From JANLUX01 sp031409815 (GTDB lineage Bacteria; Bacteroidota; Bacteroidia; AKYH767-A; OLB10): a stretch of DNA of 9,381 nt. The stretch is from assembly GCA_031409815.1 (NCBI GenBank), contig JANNXV010000072.1, forward strand, positions 1 to 9,381, in the 5' to 3' direction. Below are positions 1 to 6,677 of this stretch, piece after piece. The notes below the pieces were generated by a model. The model searched no databases. It saw only the letters and a list, made by a program, of their open reading frames with translations, and was not told the DNA's origin. Position numbers and translations under genes: made by a program. Every line of letters begins with the position of its first letter. Positions within the stretch are counted from its first letter, which is position 1.

Positions 1-528
1 AATATTGTTTTTTGCAGTTTCAATGGCAATTGCTCGAGTTAACCCTTCCAAACCTGCTTTTGCAGCCGCATAAGCCGAAGTGCCTGCGTGCGGTTTATGC
101 GCAACCACGGATGAGATATTAATAATACGACCAAAATTATTTTTGCGCATCAATGGTAATGATTCTCTTATTACCAGAAAAGGTGCTGTAAGGTTGATAT
201 CAATAACACGATTCCAGTCATCTAGTTTTTGTTTCCAACTGATGGCACTATGAGAAACACCTGCGTTGTTAATCACCACATCAATTTTACCTACATCCCT
301 TTGTACTGATTCAATCAATGAAACAATTTCTCCTTCATTGCTGAAATCAGCTTTATAAGTAAAATAATTAGCGTTTATTTTTTTTAAATCATCCAACAAA
401 TCATCGAATGCTTTTTCCTTATTTTCATGATAATGAAGTGCAAGTGTAAATCCCTTTTCGGCCAAAGCACGTGCAATTAACCTACCTAATCCTCCCGATG
501 CACCGGTTAACAAAACTGTTTGAGACAT
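1..528 (-). CDS. FabG-like short-chain dehydrogenase/reductase (SDR), 3' end beyond window
   Basis: Classical NAD(P)-dependent SDR, most like 3-oxoacyl-ACP reductase. I translated the minus strand from ATG 526-528; the frame stays open for 176 codons to base 1, so about 70 residues of a normal ~245-residue protein are missing. Visible motifs are the cofactor glycine motif TGASGGLG (residues 8-15), NNAG (87-90) and the full catalytic tetrad N112, S140, Y153, K157 (the Y-x3-K pair). The enzyme would be cytoplasmic. The start lies 2 nt past the stop of the acyltransferase gene upstream, so it is probably co-translated with it. In such a glycan operon it could reduce a 3-oxoacyl-ACP to supply an acyl donor (as proposed for NodG) or act on a sugar ketone. 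The family is certain; the substrate is not. Confidence 0.9.
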   Translation of the reverse strand, partial: MSQTVLLTGASGGLGRLIARALAEKGFTLALHYHENKEKAFDDLLDDLKKINANYFTYKADFSNEGEIVSLIESVQRDVGKIDVVINNAGVSHSAISWKQKLDDWNRVIDINLTAPFLVIRESLPLMRKNNFGRIINISSVVAHKPHAGTSAYAAAKAGLEGLTRAIAIETAKNNI

Positions 529-530
529 AT

Positions 531-1439
531 TTATTCTTTTAGCCACTTGATAAACTTTGGCAAGCGATTGCTATGAATGTGTAAATATAAACAATCAGCC
601 GCTCCGAAATTTTTATAAAACCGAGCCACAGAAGCAACTGAAGAACCACCGAAATCTAAAATCTTATTCCGATTACTTTGTGATTGAATAAACGCATCAA
701 ACAAAAAATGCATGGCTCCTTTTTTCTTTCCGTCTTGAGTACTAAACCCCTTCAAATATGTTATTCGATTATTGCTTTCCATAAAATAAGCTCCTGCTAA
801 AACTTCTTTTTTTTCATCGGTTACAGCCCAACAATAAGTAGCAGTGTTTTTATCACAAGCATTCATGATATTTTTTAATGAGCTATATTCCTTTTCACTG
901 AAAGAAAGTTTGGCTCCTTGTTCATGCTTGAAATGTTTTACTAAAACTTCAGGCTTAAAATCCTTTATAACAGTGAGTCTATTTTTAAATGCCCGCTTTA
1001 TATTTCGCAATGCATTTTCAGAATAACCCTTTTGTAAATCATTATACGATTGATTGAAATCAAGTTGCTGATAGACACGCTGCTTGACTTCTACATTTGC
1101 AGGAGCAGTTAAGTGATAAGGATGCAAACAAAAATCCCAATATTGAAATTCTTTGGGTATTGATGTAAAAAATTCCTGCTCAATGTTCTTTGAAATATTT
1201 TTTGTAAAAACCCCGAAGTGTCGTGTAAAGAAAGGCTGATATAAGTATTTGATTCCGAGTTTTGATGCTGATGTCAAAGGAAAAACAGCTTCATAATCAT
1301 TCATTACTAATGCACTCCAATTGGGACAAGCGACATCAAGATAATAAGACTGAACAAAAATGAATTGTTGTGGCAAAGCATTTATGCAATCGTTCCATTT
1401 TTTACGGTCAATATCCTTTGCTTTCAAAAAACGAATCAT
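531..1439 (-). CDS. FemAB/GNAT-like acyltransferase
   Basis: A 302-residue soluble protein resembling the GNAT-fold, FemAB-related acyltransferases (Acetyltransf_6 type) common in Bacteroidota glycan loci. Supporting features are a divergent N-terminal half (about 1-125), the segment ENALRNIKRA (141-150) typical of the start of the second GNAT-like half, an acceptor-loop-like stretch around 215-245 (AGAYFMES, then YLKGFS), and the C-terminal signature DFGGS (262-266), then RFYKNFGA (273-280) and NRLP (291-294). Known relatives transfer acyl or aminoacyl groups to amines of cell-wall precursors or sugars. No signal peptide or membrane segment is visible. The ATG overlaps the stop of the upstream deacetylase gene by 4 nt (ATGA), implying translational coupling. 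I infer that it acylates an amino sugar freed by a deacetylase of the same operon. The specific donor and acceptor cannot be read from sequence. Confidence 0.75.
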   Translation of the reverse strand: MIRFLKAKDIDRKKWNDCINALPQQFIFVQSYYLDVACPNWSALVMNDYEAVFPLTSASKLGIKYLYQPFFTRHFGVFTKNISKNIEQEFFTSIPKEFQYWDFCLHPYHLTAPANVEVKQRVYQQLDFNQSYNDLQKGYSENALRNIKRAFKNRLTVIKDFKPEVLVKHFKHEQGAKLSFSEKEYSSLKNIMNACDKNTATYCWAVTDEKKEVLAGAYFMESNNRITYLKGFSTQDGKKKGAMHFLFDAFIQSQSNRNKILDFGGSSVASVARFYKNFGAADCLYLHIHSNRLPKFIKWLKE

Positions 1440-2434
1440 AAAAACTTGTGCTGCTGTTGCGCGAAAGTGGTGAAATTATGTTTCAGCTTCTGCTTATTAA
1501 TAAACTTATCCAGCGCCTCTAATCCATACCGGGTTAATGATTTTGGATGCCCGATTATCACCATCTCATTGCCCAAATTTAACCTGATCCGTTGTCGTAA
1601 TGCCCTGTTTAAGATACTTGCATTATAACCATCAATCGACACCGTGTTGTGAGTATATCTGGTTAATAATTTCAATCTTTGTCCGGGAGCAGGAATGGGC
1701 ACTCCATCGCCCAGCGGTTTATGTAAGTGTGGATTTAATCTTCCCAATAAAAACAGGCGCCAGTAAAACAAAGGCGAATTATAGATAGAACTGATGGCTA
1801 TTTCTGTAAACATTCCCTCTTTTGCTTCTTCGATGGGATCATCACTGAACTTCCACGAAGATTTTAAAGGAGCATTTTTAAAATCATAATGGTATTGCTT
1901 GGATTCAAAACAGCCATTGGCAAACACACTACTATCCACTCGGATGCCATTTTGATAGAGTGGATTTTTTAATTTATCAAAGGGTTGCAAACACCATCCA
2001 CCTGCACGATAAGCGAAACTCTTTTTACCTGTTATCTGCTCTAATGCATTTTTATATCTAACTACAATTTCATTAATCTCGACCTCAGAAAAATCAGCTA
2101 GCTTATAACGATCAACATTTATTATCCACTTCTTTCCATCGTAAAAGCTATCCTCCCAATGCGGATGAATATGCAATTGAATATCGTGTCCAGTTGCATT
2201 TAACTTTTGAAGTTGATTGATAATTGCTTTATAATCCTTATCAAGTTCCGCAAATTTTTTCCGGTATTCATCCAACTTCAAAATAAAACCAATATCAACA
2301 AACTGCACCAGTTTGATTTGATGTTTATCAGCCACTCGCGTAAGTTCATCGGTAGGATAAATAATACATTTCTCTACAGTTCCATGCTTGGCACCGAAAT
2401 AGATTTCATAATCAAGTGTGATAAAAATGTCCAA
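1436..2434 (-). CDS. NodB-fold polysaccharide deacetylase family protein (332 aa), TTG start
   Basis: A 332-residue protein with the layout of carbohydrate esterase family 4/NodB-like deacetylases, which remove N-acetyl groups from amino sugars using a metal. Motif 1 is TLDYE at the very N-terminus (D8, E10) instead of the usual TFDDG. Motif 2 lies in GHDIQLHIHPHW, where H88 and H92 give the HxxxH metal ligands. Motif 3 is RAGGW (143-147), a DSSV segment follows (D167), and a late IIGHPK supplies H296. No signal peptide is visible, so it would act in the cytoplasm on a precursor. The only start compatible with motif 1 is TTG 2432-2434: an in-frame TAG lies six codons upstream with no ATG or GTG between. 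The preceding gene ends 15 nt upstream and no good Shine-Dalgarno is seen. Its 3' end overlaps the next gene by 4 nt. The family is secure; the substrate is unknown. Confidence 0.85.
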   Translation of the reverse strand: MDIFITLDYEIYFGAKHGTVEKCIIYPTDELTRVADKHQIKLVQFVDIGFILKLDEYRKKFAELDKDYKAIINQLQKLNATGHDIQLHIHPHWEDSFYDGKKWIINVDRYKLADFSEVEINEIVVRYKNALEQITGKKSFAYRAGGWCLQPFDKLKNPLYQNGIRVDSSVFANGCFESKQYHYDFKNAPLKSSWKFSDDPIEEAKEGMFTEIAISSIYNSPLFYWRLFLLGRLNPHLHKPLGDGVPIPAPGQRLKLLTRYTHNTVSIDGYNASILNRALRQRIRLNLGNEMVIIGHPKSLTRYGLEALDKFINKQKLKHNFTTFAQQQHKFL

Positions 2435-2449
2435 TTGATAGTATCTTAA

Positions 2450-3373
2450 CTAATTAAAATAAAGTTTGCCGTTTTCGCCATGTGGTGTGTACATGGTTAC
2501 ACCATCGGAATAATAATATTGCATCATCACGTCCAATAATTTCTTTGCATCAATCAACATCGAATCCGCTTCGCCCACTTTGCCGTTCAATAAAACATAT
2601 TCACTTTCAAACAACGGTTTTAGTTCATCGTTATTTCTTTTGGCAGAATAAACAGGATTGTGCACCTTAGTTTTCATTTGATGATGTTTTCCATACTCAT
2701 CTATCATCTGCACTTCAAATATTTTTTCATCATACACCGGATATTTGAAATCAACTGCATCTTCCAGTGTGTGCAAATTGGTGCAGGCTCCGTTTAATGT
2801 TGTTCCCAACATTAGAATTTTGCCATTGCATTCGCATAATTTCCTGAATGGTGATGATTCGTTGTAGGGGCTTAACTGATCAAAATGTGAATCAGTAATC
2901 CACTCGGCCAATTTACCTCTTGCACAAACCGGATCAGTGGGATGAAAACTTCGCTTAACATTTGGAAGCACTCTGAAATATTCTGTTACTGCCCCCATCT
3001 GTGATGGTGTGTTGTTAATATCAAACACCGGTTTCGATTCTAAATAATCCTTATTTCTGCCTTTGGCAGGAAATGATGGCATCAGCAATGTTCCTTCCTT
3101 ACCAATTACTTTTTCAATTGCGTCAACAATATCTTTTGGCCCATGTTCAACGTATCCAATTTTACTCAGACTACAATGAACCAACACTACATCATCTTTC
3201 TTTAAACCAATTTTTTGCAAATCATCAACTAGTTTTTCAACCGCTATTACTTTGTTAATTTGCTTTTGTTTTTCAAGATATTTCCTGCGCTGATTTTTCT
3301 TTAAATATTTTGCAAGCGTTAACAAAAACGCTGGCGAGTTGCTTAAAAGAAATTGCTTGATGCGTCCTTTCAT
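2450..3373 (-). CDS. AAC(3)-family N-acetyltransferase homologue, probably sugar-modifying
   Basis: A 307-residue member of the aminoglycoside 3-N-acetyltransferase fold family, which uses acetyl-CoA to acetylate an amine. Signatures in order are VHCSLSKIG (65-73), GTLLMPSF (94-101), TPSQMGAVTE (122-131), FHPTDPVCARG (143-153), GKILMLGT (184-191) and the segment NLHTLEDA, in which H201 and E204 fit the family's catalytic His/Glu pair. The first ~42 residues are a basic, helix-prone extension (KKNQRRKYLEKQKQ) not needed for the core fold, making the protein longer than typical AAC(3) enzymes (about 260-280). The ATG overlaps the upstream stop by 4 nt, and a strong hairpin ends 11 nt before it. 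Its place between two deacetylase-type genes argues for acylation of a sugar amine in glycan synthesis rather than drug resistance. That role is inference. Confidence 0.85.
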   Translation of the reverse strand: MKGRIKQFLLSNSPAFLLTLAKYLKKNQRRKYLEKQKQINKVIAVEKLVDDLQKIGLKKDDVVLVHCSLSKIGYVEHGPKDIVDAIEKVIGKEGTLLMPSFPAKGRNKDYLESKPVFDINNTPSQMGAVTEYFRVLPNVKRSFHPTDPVCARGKLAEWITDSHFDQLSPYNESSPFRKLCECNGKILMLGTTLNGACTNLHTLEDAVDFKYPVYDEKIFEVQMIDEYGKHHQMKTKVHNPVYSAKRNNDELKPLFESEYVLLNGKVGEADSMLIDAKKLLDVMMQYYYSDGVTMYTPHGENGKLYFN

Positions 3374-4737
3374 TCTACCGAATCAACCCTTTGAGGGTTT
3401 GAAACCCTCAAAGGGTTAGTTATAGGAATTGTTACCGCAGCATAAGCAGCAATCTCCTCATACACTCTTCTCCACCCTTTCCATTCATCCAAATCATTCA
3501 AACTGTGATTATGCCATAATGTAACAAAGGTTCCATGCACCTCTCGCACCTCATCTACCAATTGTTTGGCACGGATGATTGACTCTTCCGGTGAAAGTTT
3601 CATGTAATCTTTCATCGTTCCATCCATCAGCATAAATGGCACTAAACGCAAACGTGTTTCAATATCCAGATCCAAATCATAAAACTTAAACGAAGAACAA
3701 ATGCTTGCCCTGAAACCAATCTCTGATGCATATCCAAGTGAATAATCTTCTTCAATATCATTGTCAATCAAGTTTCGAAAAGTGCCTGGGAAAGTGACTT
3801 TCAAAAAATGTTGTCGGCTTTTGGTCACTTCACGTTTCAACACTTTTCTCAATCGTCCTATTTCTTTCCGGAGTTGATTGTTGTCCAGATTGGAAGCGTA
3901 TGAAGGATGCACTCCGACCTCTGCATAATCAGCAATATACTTTATCAAAGATTGAAATCGCTTGCTACCTTCAACCGGAATATTTTTATCAAACTCACCA
4001 TAATTCCCAACCAGAAAAAAATAAATCTGGCGGAGATGATATTTCTGTTTCAACTCCAACTGTAATTCATACGTGTCGTATGGATCCTTTTCTAAACCAG
4101 CAATAACTCTAATTCGCTCCACAATTTTTTTAAAGTTCATGGTAAACAAACCAAGTGCAAAAGCTCCCACCTGACGCATCATTCCCTTTTCTTTATAAGC
4201 ATACGCACTATCAATATCAAAAGTGGAAATATAATGATAGGATTTTGTAGCAAACACCAAAGCTGAATAACGCTGCTGCAACAATGCTTTCAGTTTTTCG
4301 GCCCATATATTTATTAAAGGCTTGTTTAAAAAGTTTTTTTGGTACGCTAAACTTTGTTGCGGTGTAAAACGTGAATGTTCATCCTTTATGTGCGGAAGAT
4401 ATTCTTCATAACGGCTCACTAAATAAAAACTTGCTGCAAAAATGTCGAACGGCATTTGATATTTTGGATGCGTACCGAAAAACACCGGCACACCATGCCA
4501 CTCGAAAACATTGATTTGCTGATCTTCGATTCCTTTTTCAAACAACAACCGTGATGCATAAATAAAAAACTCATCGCCCAAAGCAGCATCACAATAACTC
4601 AGACGGGGACCATTGTATGCAACAAATTCATCTTTGGAATGAGTTAATTTATATTGAACCCCAATCAAATCATTCAATATCAAGTCGAAGATATAGCGTA
4701 AACGTGGAGCCGATTTATTGGTATATACTAATAGCAT
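3370..4737 (-). CDS. two-domain polysaccharide-deacetylase-like protein (DUF7033-type N-terminus + NodB-like barrel)
   Basis: A 455-residue protein starting at ATG 4735-4737. The frame stays open upstream, but a longer start would run about 90 nt into the epimerase gene, so the internal ATG, 13 nt after that gene's stop, is preferred. The N-terminal part carries a conserved-looking segment with PFDIFAASFYLVSRYEEYL (96-114) and PLINIWAEKL (140-149), as in proteins annotated DUF7033. The C-terminal part is a divergent deacetylase barrel: TFDID (172-176), GVHPSYAS (H277), SRQHFLK (307-313), FPGTFRNL, a DYSLGYASEIGFRAS block, and WHNH (408-411). The classic HxxxH metal pair is absent, since after H277 the fifth position is Ala, so hydrolase activity is uncertain. 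No signal peptide is visible. The last ~15 residues derive largely from an in-frame DNA palindrome. The stop overlaps the next start by 4 nt. Confidence 0.85.
   Translation of the reverse strand: MLLVYTNKSAPRLRYIFDLILNDLIGVQYKLTHSKDEFVAYNGPRLSYCDAALGDEFFIYASRLLFEKGIEDQQINVFEWHGVPVFFGTHPKYQMPFDIFAASFYLVSRYEEYLPHIKDEHSRFTPQQSLAYQKNFLNKPLINIWAEKLKALLQQRYSALVFATKSYHYISTFDIDSAYAYKEKGMMRQVGAFALGLFTMNFKKIVERIRVIAGLEKDPYDTYELQLELKQKYHLRQIYFFLVGNYGEFDKNIPVEGSKRFQSLIKYIADYAEVGVHPSYASNLDNNQLRKEIGRLRKVLKREVTKSRQHFLKVTFPGTFRNLIDNDIEEDYSLGYASEIGFRASICSSFKFYDLDLDIETRLRLVPFMLMDGTMKDYMKLSPEESIIRAKQLVDEVREVHGTFVTLWHNHSLNDLDEWKGWRRVYEEIAAYAAVTIPITNPLRVSNPQRVDSVE
3385..3417 (-). repeat. 33-nt nested palindrome inside a coding sequence (REP-like)
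   Basis: Perfect inverted repeat: 16-nt arms (AACCCTTTGAGGGTTT at 3385-3400 and its reverse complement at 3402-3417) around a single central base. Each arm is itself a hairpin, AACCCT-TTG-AGGGTT or AACCCT-CAA-AGGGTT, with 6-bp stems and 3-nt loops, so the RNA can fold as one long stem or two small ones. It is 11 codons long, is read in frame near the C-terminus of the deacetylase-like gene and encodes the echoing peptide NPLRV-S-NPQRV. No T-run follows, so it is not an ordinary intrinsic terminator. It looks like a dispersed palindromic repeat that has inserted in frame. Only one copy lies in this window, so repetitiveness is not shown here. Confidence 0.85.
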
Positions 4738-4750
4738 TATATTTTTTTTA

Positions 4751-5887
4751 TTATGAAAACTGTTGAACAATAATCTCGCAAATTTTTTCAGCAGCTTTGC
4801 CGTCACCATACAAAGCAGGAAATGCAAAATCATTTTTCGCACTCAGCTTTTTATATGCATTTTTAATCAGATCAACATCCGTTCCTGACAAAATATTATT
4901 TCCATTCTGAATCAACTCAGTCCATTCTGTTTCGTTGCGAAGAACCACACAAGGAGTTTTTAATAAATAAGATTCTTTCTGCATGCCTCCAGAATCAGTG
5001 AAAACCATGCATGCATTTTGTTGCAGTGCAAGCATATCAAGATACGAAACAGGTTCAATAATGTTTATGAGCGAATTACTATTTACGATTTCTTGAATCT
5101 CGTTGTTCAGATTATTTTTTGTGCGTGGATGCAAAGGAACAAACAAAGAAACAGAATCGCATTTGGTGATTTCATCAAACGCTTTGAAAACCGATTGAAG
5201 CCGCACACTATTATCGGCTGTATCGGCCCGGTGAATGGTAGCCAGCAAAAACTTTTTTGCCTGAATATTTAATTTTTGAAGGATGGTAGATTCGCTCTTC
5301 GCCTTTTCCGCATAAAAGAAAACATTGTCTGCCATTACATCACCACATAAAAAAACTCCGTGTTGCTGAATGCTGTTTTGTTTTGCGTTAACATGCTTTA
5401 TGTTTTCGTTTACCAAATGTTCCACTGCTGATGGTGATGAACAAAATAGCAACGATGAAATATGATCTGTTAGTATACGGTTCACTTCTTCCGGTTGTGA
5501 TTTATTGAACGAACGCATACCTGCTTCAACGTGCAACAGCGGAATATTATTTTTTTGCGCTGCCAATGCGCCTGCCAGTGTAGATGTGGTGTCGCCATAC
5601 ACCAGCATTGCGTCCGGTTGTTCTGTATTTAATATTTCTCCGATTCCTTTTATCATTTCTGCAATTTGGTGAGTAACAGAATGTTTGTTTACTCCCAAAT
5701 TATATTGCGGCTCGCACAACTCCAGTTCTTCAAAAAATATCTTCGACATATTATCATCATAATGCTGCCCGGTGTGAACCAGCACTTCATTAACCCGATC
5801 TTTAAATTTTTTTTGCAGAGCACGATGCAACGCTGCTGCCTTAATAAACTGTGGGCGCGCACCCACCACCGAAAGAAGTTTAATCAT
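4751..5887 (-). CDS. wecB: UDP-N-acetylglucosamine 2-epimerase (non-hydrolysing)
   Basis: A 378-residue cytoplasmic enzyme of the GT-B fold that interconverts UDP-GlcNAc and UDP-ManNAc. Full length and all family motifs are present: GARPQFIK (9-16), HTGQHYDDNMS (38-48), YGDTTSTLAGALAA (97-110, with D99), HVEAGMRS (119-126, E121), PEEVNRILTDH (132-142), IHRADT (218-223, H219), HPRT (253-256), DSGGMQKE (298-305), ETEW (319-322) and YGDGKA (360-365). D99, E121, E133/E134 and H219 correspond to the known catalytic residues of WecB. Paralogues act on UDP-2,3-diacetamido-glucuronate (WbpI type), which cannot be excluded by eye. Its ATG overlaps the radC stop by 4 nt and the deacetylase-like gene follows after 13 nt. 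It is the only nucleotide-sugar enzyme visible in the operon, and so the best pointer to a ManNAc-related product. Confidence 0.93.
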   Translation of the reverse strand: MIKLLSVVGARPQFIKAAALHRALQKKFKDRVNEVLVHTGQHYDDNMSKIFFEELELCEPQYNLGVNKHSVTHQIAEMIKGIGEILNTEQPDAMLVYGDTTSTLAGALAAQKNNIPLLHVEAGMRSFNKSQPEEVNRILTDHISSLLFCSSPSAVEHLVNENIKHVNAKQNSIQQHGVFLCGDVMADNVFFYAEKAKSESTILQKLNIQAKKFLLATIHRADTADNSVRLQSVFKAFDEITKCDSVSLFVPLHPRTKNNLNNEIQEIVNSNSLINIIEPVSYLDMLALQQNACMVFTDSGGMQKESYLLKTPCVVLRNETEWTELIQNGNNILSGTDVDLIKNAYKKLSAKNDFAFPALYGDGKAAEKICEIIVQQFS

Positions 5888-6570
5888 ATCATGCCTTCAT
5901 CGGCAAAACTATAAAAAGAAGCGCCTGCAATGATGATATGATCAATAACTGTGATCTCCAATAAATTACCGGCCTCTTTTAGTTTACGCGTGAGGCTTAT
6001 ATCAGCATCGCTGGGCTTGTTGTTTCCACTTGGGTGATTGTGACAAAGGATGATAGAGCTTGCATTATTTTCGATAGCGGTTTTGAAAACCATTTTGGGA
6101 TCCACCACCGTACCGCTTACACCACCGGAGCTTACATTTCTTTTATTGATGACCACATGCGCACGATTGAGTAAAAGCAACCAGAATTCTTCGTGAATTA
6201 AATCGGCTAAGTGCGGTTGCATAATGTTGACTGCATCCTGGCTGGTGGTTATTTTTTCTTTGCGCATGGCTTCGGCTTCTCTCCTGCGCCTGCCTAATTC
6301 AAGTGCTGCCACCAGTGTGATGGCTTTTACTTCTCCCATGCCCTTTTCTTTGGCGAGTTCTTTAACCGACAAGCGCGACATTTCGGTTAAATCGTTATTG
6401 CATTGCGCCAATAATTTGCGAGCTAACTCCACAGCAGTAATTTGTTTTGCACCGGTGCGCAATAAAATGGCAATGAGTTCTGAATCAGTTAATGTATGCC
6501 TGCCGACATTCATTAGTTTTTCGCGTGGACGCTCGGCTTCTGCCCAGGCTTTGATGGAGAGGTTTTCCAT
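5884..6570 (-). CDS. radC: RadC family protein (JAMM/MPN domain)
   Basis: A 228-residue protein of the usual RadC size and layout. The N-terminal part has the standard WAEAERPREKL opening (9-19) and a helix-hairpin-helix-like segment GMGEVKAITLVAALELGRR (77-95). The C-terminal JAMM domain retains a complete metalloprotease-type zinc site: E127/E128, H177 and H179 in HNHPSG, S187 and D190. RadC proteins were named for a repair phenotype whose assignment has been questioned, so the biochemical role remains unclear. Start ATG 6568-6570 matches the family's N-terminus. It is the first gene of the minus-strand cluster, and its stop overlaps the epimerase ATG by 4 nt, so expression of a glycan gene set probably begins from the radC promoter. 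The function is probably unrelated to the downstream genes, but the coupling is clear in the sequence. Confidence 0.95.
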   Translation of the reverse strand: MENLSIKAWAEAERPREKLMNVGRHTLTDSELIAILLRTGAKQITAVELARKLLAQCNNDLTEMSRLSVKELAKEKGMGEVKAITLVAALELGRRRREAEAMRKEKITTSQDAVNIMQPHLADLIHEEFWLLLLNRAHVVINKRNVSSGGVSGTVVDPKMVFKTAIENNASSIILCHNHPSGNNKPSDADISLTRKLKEAGNLLEITVIDHIIIAGASFYSFADEGMI

Positions 6571-6596
6571 GGGGTGTTATTTGGGAGGGAAAGGTA

Positions 6597-6626
6597 GGGA
6601 ATTTTTGATTTGGGAATTTGTGATTT
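6597..6626 (+). repeat. tandem 15-nt repeat, two copies plus a degenerate third
   Basis: GGGAATTTTTGATTT (6597-6611) is followed directly by GGGAATTTGTGATTT (6612-6626), which differs at one of 15 positions. The next bases (6627-6645) continue the theme with GATTTTTGGATTTT but lose the period. It lies 27 nt upstream of the radC ATG, in the likely leader or promoter of the operon. It may be simple slippage of low-complexity DNA. Confidence 0.75.
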
Positions 6627-6657
6627 ATAGATTTTTGGATTTTGGTTAGTTCTTTTG

Positions 6658-6677
6658 AGCAAAAATTTATTTTTGCT
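6658..6677. repeat. 20-nt AT-rich inverted repeat
   Basis: Arms AGCAAAAAT (6658-6666) and ATTTTTGCT (6669-6677) are perfect reverse complements separated by TT. It sits 27 nt before the ATG of the 2H phosphoesterase gene and 87 nt before that of radC. It could be an operator or intrinsically bent DNA. A terminator is unlikely, because a 2-nt loop is too tight and no coding sequence ends nearby on either strand. Confidence 0.7.

Larger units (their letters stand above)
1..6570 (-). other. putative seven-gene operon: radC plus glycan-modification genes
   Basis: Seven minus-strand genes follow each other with junctions of -4, +13, -4, +15, -4 and +2 nt. No gap is large enough for a conventional promoter plus leader, and no terminator hairpin with a T-run is seen between them. 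The promoter is therefore expected in 6571-6704, upstream of radC, although internal promoters inside coding sequence cannot be excluded. The last visible gene runs off the left edge, so further members may follow. Confidence 0.75.

Noticed and set aside
3385..3417. Palindrome as an intrinsic terminator of the operon
   Set aside because: No T-run follows it on either strand, it lies within a coding frame, and the next gene overlaps the stop by 4 nt, so termination here would be self-defeating.
4738..4842. N-terminal extension of the 455-aa deacetylase-like protein by 35 residues
   Set aside because: It would overlap the 3' end of the epimerase gene by about 90 nt. The ATG at 4735-4737, right after the epimerase stop, gives a natural start and matches the packing of the operon.
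6224..6649. 141-codon open frame on the plus strand
   Set aside because: Mostly antisense to radC, whose motifs are complete; the part past the radC start runs through the low-complexity repeat and has no protein-like features.
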